From assembly GCF_000613925.1 (NCBI RefSeq), contig NZ_BAJX01000007.1, forward strand, positions 1-64,000: a stretch of DNA of 64,000 nt. The letters run 5' to 3'. Made by a program: the position numbers and the translations under genes. Source of the stretch: Prevotella histicola JCM 15637 = DNF00424 (GTDB lineage: Bacteria; Bacteroidota; Bacteroidia; Bacteroidales; Bacteroidaceae). Shown one piece after another: positions 25,958 to 34,609 of the stretch. A model generated the notes under the pieces. That model ran no database searches. It was not told where the DNA came from and saw nothing but the letters and a program-made list of their open reading frames with translations. The number at the start of each line of letters is the position of its first letter. Position 1 is the first letter of the stretch.

Positions 25958-27958
25958 ATGAGTAAGGATAACATTAGTCACACTTCTGTGCGTCATAAGC
26001 TTAGTTTAATAGGTGTCATAGTAACCTTAGGTATTGTCTTTGGGGATATAGGTACGTCACCACTTTACGTGATGAAAGCTATTGTAAGGGCTGGTGATAC
26101 GGTCAATGCAGAGTATATTATTGGTGCAGTATCATGTATTATCTGGACCTTAACACTGCAGACAACAGTTAAATATGTACTGATTGCGCTTCGGGCAGAC
26201 AATAAAGGGGAAGGTGGAATACTTGCTCTTTATGCCTTGATACGTAGACATAGCAAGAAATGGTATTATCTTTTGGCCATCATAGGAGCAAGTACGTTGA
26301 TTGCAGATGGCGTCATTACGCCGTCCATTACGGTCCTTTCAGCTATTGAAGGATTGCGTGCTTACGAGCCAGAGACACCAGTTGTGCCCATAGCACTTTG
26401 TATTGTGACGGTATTATTCTTCATTCAACAGTTCGGAACGAATGCTATTGGAAAACTGTTTGGCCCATTGATGCTCATATGGTTTACGTTGCTTGGGGTG
26501 CTTGGAGCAATGAATATCGGGGAATATTTCCCTATTCTTCAGGCTTTTAATCCGTTGCATGCTGTCCGTTTGCTTGCCAGTAGTCCTGAATGGTTCCTTA
26601 TTTTGGGTGCCGTTTTCCTGTGTACTACAGGTGCTGAAGCCTTATATTCCGACTTAGGGCACTGTGGAATCAATAACATTCGTATGAGTTGGGCGTTCGT
26701 AAAGATAATGCTTATTCTCAATTATCTTGGTCAAGGAGCATGGATTATCTCACATGTTGGCAATCTGACACCAGGAGTTAACCCCTTCTATGCTATCATG
26801 CCACGTGGCATTCTCTTCTTTGGTATAACCATGGCAACCATTGCTGCCATTATAGCCAGCCAGGCTTTGATAAGCGGTTCGTTCACAATCTTCAGTGAAG
26901 CGATGAACTTGAAGTTCTGGCCAAGGCAGAAAATCAAGTATCCAACAGATGTGAAAGGACAGCTCTACATCCCGTTTGTCAATATCTCTTTGTATGTTCT
27001 CTGTGTCATTGTGATACTTTTCTTCCAGAATTCAGAGAACATGGAGGCTGCTTATGGGCTGTCAATCACAGTCACAATGTTGATGACAACCCTGCTACTC
27101 AGTGCTTATCTCACCATAAAACGTACTCATCGTTGGGCTGTTACATTGTTCCTTATAGCCTTTGTTGGGCTTGAAAGCATCTTCTTCGTAGCCAATATGG
27201 CGAAGTTTATGCATGGTGGTTGGGTTACAATGTTGCTTGCCAGTGTGATGATCGGGATAATGTATATATGGTATAACGCCACTACGATTCGTAATGCACA
27301 GATTATTGTGCGTGACATAAGGGATTCGTACGGTATCATTTCCGATATCAAGGCTGATGAATCCATACCAAAGTATGCAACGAACATTGTCTATCTTAGC
27401 AAATTGGGTGGTACATATGAGATTGAACAGAAGATACTTTATTCGATAATCAATAAGCATCCGATGCGTGCTGACCACTATATTCTCCTTCATATAGACT
27501 ATCAGGACACTCCATCAACGTTGGAATATGATACCGTAACATTGATTCCTGACACGCTTTATCGTATTAATCTGCGTCTGGGATTCCGCGTTCATCCGTT
27601 GGTTAACCGTTATTTCCGTCAGATAATAGAGGATATGGTTGCACAAAAGGAGTTCTCTTTGGCTTCTGCTTACCCTTCTTTGGCAAAGCATAAGGTGATG
27701 GGTAACTTTGTTTTCGTGCTGATTAATCGTCTTTATGCAGCCTATAATTACTTCTCTTTCCGTGATCGTATGATCATGAATGCCTATGAATGGATTGATA
27801 AGTTGAAGTTAAGTATAACACGTTCTTTGGGTTTGGATACGAGTAACGTGTTGATAGAGAATGTTCCTTTGGTTGTTCGATCACGTACAAGCAACCATTC
27901 AAACGCTATTCCACGGGTAGAAAGAGTGGAAAATGAGGAGGAAGAGAATGTGAAATAG
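25958..27958 (+). CDS. kup: Kup-family potassium uptake protein
   Basis: Potassium/proton symporter of the KUP/HAK/KT family, 666 residues. The family signature GIVFGDIGTSPLYVMKA is at residues 25-41, followed by about twelve membrane helices up to residue ~430 and a cytoplasmic C-terminal domain of about 230 residues. The conserved EGGILALYAL (residues 86-95) and GDLG-like segment (YSDLGHCG) are present. Length is normal. It is a single gene; the downstream gap is filled by a 22-bp array and then the convergent amylase gene. Confidence 0.95.
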   Translation: MSKDNISHTSVRHKLSLIGVIVTLGIVFGDIGTSPLYVMKAIVRAGDTVNAEYIIGAVSCIIWTLTLQTTVKYVLIALRADNKGEGGILALYALIRRHSKKWYYLLAIIGASTLIADGVITPSITVLSAIEGLRAYEPETPVVPIALCIVTVLFFIQQFGTNAIGKLFGPLMLIWFTLLGVLGAMNIGEYFPILQAFNPLHAVRLLASSPEWFLILGAVFLCTTGAEALYSDLGHCGINNIRMSWAFVKIMLILNYLGQGAWIISHVGNLTPGVNPFYAIMPRGILFFGITMATIAAIIASQALISGSFTIFSEAMNLKFWPRQKIKYPTDVKGQLYIPFVNISLYVLCVIVILFFQNSENMEAAYGLSITVTMLMTTLLLSAYLTIKRTHRWAVTLFLIAFVGLESIFFVANMAKFMHGGWVTMLLASVMIGIMYIWYNATTIRNAQIIVRDIRDSYGIISDIKADESIPKYATNIVYLSKLGGTYEIEQKILYSIINKHPMRADHYILLHIDYQDTPSTLEYDTVTLIPDTLYRINLRLGFRVHPLVNRYFRQIIEDMVAQKEFSLASAYPSLAKHKVMGNFVFVLINRLYAAYNYFSFRDRMIMNAYEWIDKLKLSITRSLGLDTSNVLIENVPLVVRSRTSNHSNAIPRVERVENEEEENVK

Positions 27959-28017
27959 ACGAGCTTACATCGTTATACATATTCTTCTTTTGTAAGATAA
28001 TTTCTTTTTCATTTTTT

Positions 28018-28127
28018 AGAAGGGCATCTATTGCGTTCTAAAAGGGCACCTTTTGCATTGTAAAAGGTGCCCTTTTAGCATGTAAAAGACGCCCTTTTGC
28101 AATGTAAAAGATGCCCTTTTACAAGCC
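28018..28127. repeat. 22-bp periodic array, AAAAGG type, 5 units
   Basis: Units at 28018, 28040, 28062, 28084 and 28106. The core occurs in both senses (AAAAGGGCACCTTTT and AAAAGGTGCCCTTTT). The shared flank TGTTTGTAACTAATTGATAG follows on the right. It fills the convergent gap between kup and the amylase gene; nothing else is seen there. Confidence 0.92.
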
Positions 28128-28298
28128 TGTTTGTAACTAATTGATAGTGTTGATGTTATGAAACGGGGAAAAGTTGTTTTTCTTTTGTTTCCTCTTTCTT
28201 TGTTGATCGTAAGTTGTAAGATTATTTCTAAGCCTCTCAACTCATCCCTTCAGCTTTCTCTTTCTTGCTTTATAGTTCTTTGCGTTACTATGTAAAGC

Positions 28299-29621
28299 TC
28301 ACTTAACGGGTGCTGATTTGTAGAGAACAGCTATACCAGTATTATCTGTCTTACCACTGATTGTTGTTGCTGTAACAGTCCATTGGTTACCGCTCACTTG
28401 GTCTGTGTATGTTCCTGGGACGGCATAACTGCCTCCATTTGCTACTGTTACTGTTCCGCTACCATTGAAGTTGACGATAATAGCGCCGCCCCCTTTGCGG
28501 GTGATAGAGGCTACACTACCGTCTGCAGAGTAGTAATCTGGTTTACCATTCATGACATTATGGAACTTATTTACCTCAGCAACGCACTTGGAAGTGAAGT
28601 GCATTGAGCCTTTTTGTGGCACTTTTGCCCCCACGCCACGCCCTATAGGACGAGAGAAATAGAGTGCTGGAATGCGGTTATGGGATGCTGCTACAGCGTA
28701 AGCACGGTCTATAATGTCTTGGCTAACACCAACACTTTCACCTCCTTGGTTGCAATATGTATCGTGACTTTCTCCCCAATAAACCACCTTATCAGTATTA
28801 AAACGTTTCGTATAGTTGCCTGTTCCATACGGAGTTGCCTGATGATTCTTAGCAGAACCTAACACGTTGTTGGTCCCATAAGGGCTGTCTGTGATGCTCA
28901 TGTAGGTCATGTATTCAGGAATAAGCTTACTATCATCCCCTCCGGTATCGTTAAGTATCTCTCCGTAGTTGTACATTGTCTTGTCAATGACCATCGGCCA
29001 GAACGGATCTCCTTCTGATGGCAAGCCAATATGCTTGGCTGCGTCCCATCTACAACCATCTACTCCGAGTGCTTTCAGCTTCTGTACGTAGGCTTTAAAC
29101 TTCGAATAGACACGTTTATCTTCGGTCTTTAGGTCTTTCATGCCTATCTCTCCGTGTGTAACTTGGTATCGATCGTTCCAGTTACTTACCTTTCCAAGGG
29201 TGTGATAGAGGTCTATATTTTTCCAATAGTCGGCTACTATGTCTAAAGAACCTTCTGTATGATTTGCTATAATGTCAACAATTACCTTGAGACCTTTGGC
29301 ATGTGCGGCATCACAAAGGGCTTTTAGCTCCTCTTTAGTACCAAGAGGGTTGGGTCCAACCTCTGTGTTATGGGGGCGATAGAGGTCATACCACATCAAT
29401 GTATCCGTATTATTGGTTTGTGCAGGAGATGTTTGTACGGCTGTGAAGCCAGCCTTTTTGATGTTATCCAACTCTGCTTTAATGTCCGTATACTTCCAGT
29501 CAAAGCAGTGAAGGATGGTTCCTTCCTGAATAGAAGGGGCTTGTGCCCATGCACTTGTCAGCCATGTGAGAAGAAAAAGGAGGCTAAGCAGTCTGGTTTT
29601 GTTGGTCTTTTGCATCATCAT
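28299..29621 (-). CDS. Secreted GH13 alpha-amylase
   Basis: Exported alpha-glucan hydrolase of 440 residues, family GH13. Signal peptide about residues 9-27 (ends TSAWAQ). The four GH13 regions are visible: DIIANHTE (116-123), GCRWDAAKH with nucleophile Asp193, GEILND with acid/base Glu221, and WGESHDTY with Asp287. A C-terminal beta domain (about 345-440) closes the protein. It lacks lipobox cysteine, so it is probably periplasmic or secreted. It stands apart from the sus-like locus at 50 kb but may share substrates with it (inference). MMMQ offers several starts; the first Met is listed. Confidence 0.9.
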   Translation of the reverse strand: MMMQKTNKTRLLSLLFLLTWLTSAWAQAPSIQEGTILHCFDWKYTDIKAELDNIKKAGFTAVQTSPAQTNNTDTLMWYDLYRPHNTEVGPNPLGTKEELKALCDAAHAKGLKVIVDIIANHTEGSLDIVADYWKNIDLYHTLGKVSNWNDRYQVTHGEIGMKDLKTEDKRVYSKFKAYVQKLKALGVDGCRWDAAKHIGLPSEGDPFWPMVIDKTMYNYGEILNDTGGDDSKLIPEYMTYMSITDSPYGTNNVLGSAKNHQATPYGTGNYTKRFNTDKVVYWGESHDTYCNQGGESVGVSQDIIDRAYAVAASHNRIPALYFSRPIGRGVGAKVPQKGSMHFTSKCVAEVNKFHNVMNGKPDYYSADGSVASITRKGGGAIIVNFNGSGTVTVANGGSYAVPGTYTDQVSGNQWTVTATTISGKTDNTGIAVLYKSAPVK

Positions 29622-29838
29622 ATATAATAGGTTTTTAACTGTTTTGTTGTGAATTCTTTGCCATTGAGGTGTATATCTCTGCCGAAAGCGTGTGCAAAGT
29701 GCTCTTAATAAGGGTGTTTAGGTTTTTAAAATACGGATACAAAGATAGCTTCAATTCATATTATTATATTGCTTTTGTGGGGGAAATGGATGGTAACCAT
29801 TGTGAAAACGATTGCGCAAGGTGATTCTTTCTAATAGT

Positions 29839-29948
29839 AAAAGGGTGTCTTTTACGTTCGTGTTGATGGTGAATACATATGGAGTTGACGGTAAATGCAT
29901 ATGGGATTGATGGTGAATATGAATGGAGTTGACGGTAAACACGAGTGG
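29839..29948. repeat. Hybrid 22-bp periodic array, 5 units
   Basis: One AAAAGGGTGTCTTTT unit at 29839 is followed, in exact register, by four units of a different sequence starting (T/A)GTTGA(T/C)GGT at 29861, 29883, 29905 and 29927. Units 2 and 4 and units 1 and 3 of the second type are most alike. It lies between the amylase start and the pseudouridine synthase end. Confidence 0.85.
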
Positions 29949-29973
29949 ACTTTTCTGTCTTCTGTCAGTCTCT

Positions 29974-31668
29974 TTATAGTAAAGTGCTGTCGAAAGACAT
30001 GTTTTTTGCTGTTATGGGGTGCGTGAAATCTAAGTGTTCTGCATGTAGCCAAAGTCGCTCATCACGCTTACCATAGAGTGTATCACCGATGATAGGCGTA
30101 TCCAAACCCTCTTTATGAGCACAGTGAACACGTAATTGATGGGTGCGACCTGTCTGTGGATGGAGTTGAATCTTTATGGCTTCTTGGTTGTCTTTCCCAT
30201 ATTTTGTCTTTCCCACAACGTGATATTCTGTAATGGCAGACTTCCCATTGATGTGGTCAACCATCTGTCTGGGACGGTCATCTACGTCAGGTGTGAGTGG
30301 AAGAGTAATCCTTCCGTCTGTGGGTTTGTGCTTTTCAAGAAAGGAGAAGGGCAACAATGCAACGTATCTTTTACTGACTTCATGGTGTAAGAATTGCTTT
30401 TGCAGTGCTTTATAAACAGACAAATTGCGAGCAATGACTAATAGTCCACTGGTCGACATGTCCAATCTGTGCACCATAAAGGGCTCATTCTCTCCCTTCC
30501 ATCGTTCTTTCAGTATACTGTAAACAGATGGTTTCCCACTCTTTCCAGGCACAGACAGTAAGCCGGATGGCTTGTTGATAACAGCCAAATAACTGTCTTC
30601 ATAAATGATTTTAATGGTCTGTTCGGTGTTGTTGCTTGCCGTATCACAGTTGGTTTCCAATCCTTCCAGCATCCACATAAGGATAGGTTTACACTTCCCA
30701 TTGCATGCTGGATAGTAAGAACCATGTTGTCTTACTTCATTTTTGGGTGCAGGTCCCCACCAGAACATCGCCATTGAGATGGGTTTATAGCCCTGTAGAA
30801 AGGCGTATTGAAGCAACTTTGGCTCACAACATTCCCCTGCTCCAGAGGGCGGAAGTAATGATGTTGAGATGTTTTTGTCCTCTGTTTTGTCTGCTGAGGC
30901 TGATAGTTTCTGTGCCATACGGGTACGTGCGGTACTGTTAAGCAGATAATAATCCCGAAAGATATCAAGCAGATTCTTGCGTTCTCCACGTGCATTGAGG
31001 AGTGAGAACTGCGAGAATAGCCAGTATTGTAGCCTGTCCGACTTCAGTTTTCGTTCACGTTTCCATGCCGTTATCTTGTCCTGTAACAGTTGCAAATGGC
31101 GTTTTGCAGCATCAATCTGTTCGTTGTAAGTAAGTTTAGTGCGGTGCAATTCAGCTTTGAGAAACTGACTTTGACGGATCATTTCATTGTGTTCCTGTTC
31201 AGAAATGAAAGCCTCTTTCCGCCGTTTGTCACGTAAAGCCTTGGCTGCTTGCATGATGTTTCGCTTCTCGTCAAGCACCTTTTGCGCCTCCTGTTGAATG
31301 TCTTTCAGATGTTGTTGTGCCTCTTTGTACTCCTCAGATGCCTGTAACTGTGCTATCATATGGTTCAAAGAAGATATCTCAGCCTCATGAATCTTGAAGT
31401 ATCCGTTGGGTTGTAGATAGTCGAATACTGCGGGAACGAAGCCTTCAGGCTCGTTTTCTATCTGTCCAGAGTAGGCTTGTAGATAACCCAAACGTCCTTT
31501 ATTCATTACTATCAGTACACCATACATCTTTCCTTCTATGGGGTTGACGGGTAATTTTGACCGTAATTCCTTTACTGCAGCACGGCAAAGTGCGTCCGGT
31601 TCATAATCAAAAGGGTTATTAAACCGTACGGGTATAGGTGTATTTATGTCTAAAGGATGAAACATCAT
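29974..31668 (-). CDS. RluA-family pseudouridine synthase with large N-terminal extension
   Basis: RNA-modifying enzyme converting uridine to pseudouridine. The catalytic domain is C-terminal (about 350-564): KPSGLLSVPG, then MVHRLDMSTSGLL with catalytic Asp403, then QLHPQTGRTHQLRVHCAH and GDTLYG. The first ~340 residues are an extension: a small N domain, a long charged coiled coil (about 105-215), and a segment ending MFWWGPAPKNEVRQHG...ACNGKCKPIL that resembles the Bacteroidota-specific part of this subfamily. Members of about 550 residues are usual in this phylum, so the length is not odd there. Target RNA unknown. Confidence 0.88.
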   Translation of the reverse strand: MMFHPLDINTPIPVRFNNPFDYEPDALCRAAVKELRSKLPVNPIEGKMYGVLIVMNKGRLGYLQAYSGQIENEPEGFVPAVFDYLQPNGYFKIHEAEISSLNHMIAQLQASEEYKEAQQHLKDIQQEAQKVLDEKRNIMQAAKALRDKRRKEAFISEQEHNEMIRQSQFLKAELHRTKLTYNEQIDAAKRHLQLLQDKITAWKRERKLKSDRLQYWLFSQFSLLNARGERKNLLDIFRDYYLLNSTARTRMAQKLSASADKTEDKNISTSLLPPSGAGECCEPKLLQYAFLQGYKPISMAMFWWGPAPKNEVRQHGSYYPACNGKCKPILMWMLEGLETNCDTASNNTEQTIKIIYEDSYLAVINKPSGLLSVPGKSGKPSVYSILKERWKGENEPFMVHRLDMSTSGLLVIARNLSVYKALQKQFLHHEVSKRYVALLPFSFLEKHKPTDGRITLPLTPDVDDRPRQMVDHINGKSAITEYHVVGKTKYGKDNQEAIKIQLHPQTGRTHQLRVHCAHKEGLDTPIIGDTLYGKRDERLWLHAEHLDFTHPITAKNMSFDSTLL

Positions 31669-31817
31669 GATGCAAAGTTACGAAAAAGTTACTGGCTTAG
31701 CAAGTGAAAGAATCATGTGATTTGTTCGGTAAATGGGTGTAACAGAGGAATTATTATCGTATGGATAATCAGGTGAAAGATGCTTTTGTTAGGATAAAAA
31801 GCTGTACATTTGCCTTC

Positions 31818-32627
31818 ATGAAACGTACATTTCTTATATTTCTTATCCTTATCTGTTGTTGTTTTTCCGTACAGGGACAACAGAAAACGGTACAGAAGCC
31901 CCGCCTGAAGGTGGGACTTGTACTGGGTGGAGGCGGTGCCAAAGGGGCTGCAGCAGTAGGAGTTCTGAAAGAAATAGAACGTTCTGGGATTCCTATTGAC
32001 TATATTGCAGGTACGAGTATAGGTGCAATCATTGGTGGATTGTATGCTCAAGGCTATCGTACCAATGCCCTTGACACCCTGTTTCGTTCACAACATTGGC
32101 TCTCATTGTTGTCAGATAGAGACACAACTCTTACTGGAAAGATATTGAAAGAGGTGGATGGAGTGACTTATCTTTTTGGCTTTCCCGTACGTCGTAAGGC
32201 TGTTGTAGAGCGTAAGAAAGGGTGGGGACTTTCACATGGTGACCATATTTACGACTTTCTCGACTCACTTGTGTCTCATTCTCCAGCGGAGAAAGGGGTG
32301 GTGAAGTGTACTATTCCCTTCTCTTGTGTGGCTTTTGACATTCGCCGTCGGCAAGAGATTGTACTTGACACGGGGAACTTAGCACGTAATATGCGCGCCA
32401 GTATGGCTATTCCAGGTATGTTTAAACCTGTTGCAATGGACACCTTGATGCTGGTGGATGGTGGTATGATAAATAATCTTCCAGTAGATGTGATGCGGAG
32501 AATGGGGGCAGATATAGTGATAGCTATAGACCTTCAGCAGCGTAAACATGATGATTATCATTCGCCTTTTGCCTTCCTTAGAGGACTTGGTGGGGTCTTT
32601 AGCTGGTTGGCGGAACGCCTGATATAA
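31818..32627 (+). CDS. Patatin-like phospholipase, 3' end frameshifted
   Basis: Exported lipid acyl hydrolase of the patatin family. Signal peptide MKRTFLIFLILICCCFSVQG, oxyanion motif GGGGAKGAAAVG, nucleophile Ser67 in GTSIGAI, and dyad Asp in LVDGGMIN. The frame ends early at WLAERLI. Restoring one C at CC 32618-32619 gives WLAERPDIKKYNINRTQADL and a normal end at 32807-32809. The product would be 330 residues, shorter than the patatin-barrel proteins of the phylum. I chose the Met at 31818 because the signal peptide starts there; an in-frame ATG at 31761 would add 19 residues. Confidence 0.85.
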   Translation: MKRTFLIFLILICCCFSVQGQQKTVQKPRLKVGLVLGGGGAKGAAAVGVLKEIERSGIPIDYIAGTSIGAIIGGLYAQGYRTNALDTLFRSQHWLSLLSDRDTTLTGKILKEVDGVTYLFGFPVRRKAVVERKKGWGLSHGDHIYDFLDSLVSHSPAEKGVVKCTIPFSCVAFDIRRRQEIVLDTGNLARNMRASMAIPGMFKPVAMDTLMLVDGGMINNLPVDVMRRMGADIVIAIDLQQRKHDDYHSPFAFLRGLGGVFSWLAERLI

Positions 32628-32809
32628 AAAAGTATAATATAAACCGTACACAAGCCGACCTCTATATCAATCCTAATTTAGGCTCTTATGGGGTGACAGA
32701 CTTTAAGCCTGGAGCCATAAAAGACATGATTCGGATAGGAGAAGAGACGGGAAAGGCATATAGAAATGAACTGAAACGAATGAAAGAAAAGCTTGGTAAG
32801 GGACGATAA
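32628..32809 (+). other. Out-of-frame C-terminal tail of the patatin gene
   Basis: In the neighbouring frame the sequence continues the patatin protein: NINRTQADLYINPNLG, then VTDFKPGAIKDMI and a Lys-rich helix ending KEKLGKGR before TAA at 32807-32809. It is not an independent gene. Confidence 0.7.
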
Positions 32810-32938
32810 ATATACTTCTTTATAGTGTTTGAAAGAACTTTACAGTTGAGAGAACGTCATGAGGAACAAAACAGAAGGAAATGAACTTTTTCCGGTTTAG
32901 TAATCTTCAGAATCCCAGATAGTTACGGATGGGCTTGT

Positions 32939-33048
32939 AAAAGGGCATGTTTTGCGATGTAAAAGGGCGTCTTTTACATGCCAAAAGGGCATCTTTTACA
33001 ATGCAAAAGGGCATCTTTTAGAATGCAAAAGACGCCCTTTTAAAATTC
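32939..33048. repeat. 22-bp periodic array, AAAAGG type, 5 units
   Basis: Units at 32939, 32961, 32983, 33005 and 33027, mostly AAAAGGGCATCTTTT plus a 7-base joint. The leader-like flank (AGATAGTTACGGATGGGC) lies on the left, 32915-32938. It sits in a convergent gap. Downstream, TTTGTTTCAGG (33100) pairs with CCTGAAACAAA (33123) in an extra hairpin before the next terminator. Confidence 0.93.
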
Positions 33049-33132
33049 AATAAGAAAGTTATTTTACAAAAATAGGATTTGTTCCGTTCTTGAATCAAGT
33101 TTGTTTCAGGTGAAATAAAGTGCCTGAAACAA

Positions 33133-33165
33133 AAAAGAAGTAACCTTTTGGGGTTACTTCTTTTG
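33133..33165 (-). terminator. Terminator overlapping the ADP-ribosylglycohydrolase stop codon
   Basis: AAAAGAAGTAACC / GGTTACTTCTTTT hairpin. The stop codon of the minus-strand gene lies inside the stem. The T run on either strand would allow termination in both directions. Confidence 0.8.
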
Positions 33166-33954
33166 TCTACATCCAGACTGAATGGTCTCATAAAACTGGC
33201 TGAGAATGCCTAACATGTCATCTGGAAGATAGCTGATAGCCTTTTCAATCATGGTTTCTGGCACTTGGTAATATGCTTCCGCAATAGCTCCGGCAATGCA
33301 TGCTTTCGTGTCAGTATCACCATCGCAGAGGACAGCAAGGCGTATTGTCTCTTCAAAATCATTAGCATCCATGAAGCAACGCAGTGCCATTGGTACCGTC
33401 TCTTGGCATGTTCCGTCGAAGTGTCCTTCTGCTCCTATCTTCAAAATGTCCCTCATTGACGGTATCTCATAGCCGAAAAACTTATGTACTTTACGCTCCA
33501 CATCGGTCTTGGAGAAGCGCATTAGCCGCAGCCAGCAGATGGTTTCAGCCACACATTGTGCTCCTTTGATACCTTCAGGATGGTTATGACTGACCTCAGC
33601 GCTCTTCTTTGCCTCATCAATAACTTGCTCCCAATCATCAAATAACCAGCCAATAGGACTGACACGCATGGCTGATCCGTTGCCATAAGAGTTCATAGGA
33701 TGGGGCTGATCCGCCTGAATCCATTCATAAAACCTGCTCCCGTAGCCTCCCATTGGGTCCGGATAACGTCGGCACCAGTCGTGTAAAGCCTCCTGATAGT
33801 TGCGATGATTCATCACAGCATCAGCTATAGCAATGGTACAAATGGTATCATCCGTGTATGAACAGTCGGGGGTAAAGAGTTCAAAACCTTCCTCTGGCGT
33901 TGCTCCGAACTCGAAACGTGAGCCTATAATGTCTCCTATAATGGCACCAATCAT
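33154..33954 (-). CDS. ADP-ribosylglycohydrolase family protein
   Basis: Hydrolase of the ADP-ribosylglycohydrolase (DraG/ARH) fold, 266 residues, all-helical with a dinuclear magnesium site. It opens MIGAIIGDIIGSRFE; the metal motif SYTDDT is at 32-37 and the second metal cluster is DGDTDTKACIAGAI near residue 210. It removes ADP-ribose from proteins or small molecules; the substrate here is unknown. No toxin or ADP-ribosyltransferase gene is adjacent. The terminator stem overlaps the stop codon. Confidence 0.9.
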   Translation of the reverse strand: MIGAIIGDIIGSRFEFGATPEEGFELFTPDCSYTDDTICTIAIADAVMNHRNYQEALHDWCRRYPDPMGGYGSRFYEWIQADQPHPMNSYGNGSAMRVSPIGWLFDDWEQVIDEAKKSAEVSHNHPEGIKGAQCVAETICWLRLMRFSKTDVERKVHKFFGYEIPSMRDILKIGAEGHFDGTCQETVPMALRCFMDANDFEETIRLAVLCDGDTDTKACIAGAIAEAYYQVPETMIEKAISYLPDDMLGILSQFYETIQSGCRQKK

Positions 33955-34088
33955 AATGAATTAAATTTAAAGGATTGGAAGATGAAGTGTGATATGCTTA
34001 TTGGATAATGGTTCTTATCTCGTTATTTGTTAGGTAGTATAGAGTGATTTTCTTCTTTAAGAAGAGGATAATAAAGAGTAATTTATAG

Positions 34089-34160
34089 TACTCCGACCGG
34101 GAATCGAACCCGGATCAAAGGTTTAGGAAACCTCCGTTCTATCCATTGAACTATCAGAGC
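34089..34160 (-). tRNA. tRNA-Arg (anticodon CCT)
   Basis: Minus-strand cloverleaf: acceptor GCTCTGA with TCGGAGT, D arm TAGTTCAATGGATAGA, anticodon stem GAGGT/ACCTT with loop TTCCTAA (CCT), T arm CCGGGTTCGATTCCCGG. Discriminator A, no encoded CCA. Reads AGG codons. Confidence 0.92.
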
Positions 34161-34556
34161 AAACCTTATATAAGCCGTGTCTGCCAGTCGTAGAGTGGCT
34201 TATTCTACGTGCAAAGGTAAGGAAAAAAACTTATATTCACAGTGAATGATTATAATTTTTATCGGACATGAGTTTCCACTTAGGTAACTTGAAGATGAAA
34301 TATAAAGGTTTGGTAGTTATAAATGGTTCGTCTGTATAATATTATTATACCAACACTTTTAATCCTAAATATTATCTTTAACTTTGTAAACAGAATTCTT
34401 ACAACTGGTTCTATTTGACTTTTCAATAACGCTAAAGCAATATTTCACTTGCAAAACGGGTTAAAAATGGGGAATAAACTTTGTGTTTGTTCGACGGTTT
34501 TATAGGCTTGTTGTGTCTTATTTGTTTGTATGTTTGATAGTAAAACATAAATAGGC
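34161..34556. other. Gap with no recognised feature
   Basis: AT-rich sequence between tRNA-Arg and the dipeptidase terminator. I see no ORF, tRNA or array that I can support; the promoter of the tRNA is probably in the first ~60 bases. Confidence 0.5.
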
Positions 34557-34591
34557 AAAGAGGGGATGACGGTTTTCGCCATTCCCTCTTT
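34557..34591 (-). terminator. Terminator of the dipeptidase gene
   Basis: AAAGAGGG / CCCTCTTT hairpin with inner ATGGCG/CGTCAT pairing, just after the minus-strand gene's stop codon. Confidence 0.85.
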
Positions 34592-34609
34592 ATTGTTTAT
34601 ACCTTCTGT

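Noticed and set aside
31713..32051. Minus-strand ORF of 112 codons over the patatin 5' end
   Set aside because: Shadow of a clear signal-peptide and patatin coding sequence on the plus strand.
32939..33048. CRISPR array
   Set aside because: Units are directly adjacent with no unique spacers, the 22-bp unit is short and variable, and there are no cas genes in the window.
33100..33133. Hairpin TTTGTTTCAGG / CCTGAAACAAA as a terminator for the patatin gene
   Set aside because: It is followed by A residues, not T, on the plus strand, so it does not meet the usual terminator form; kept only as a structural remark.
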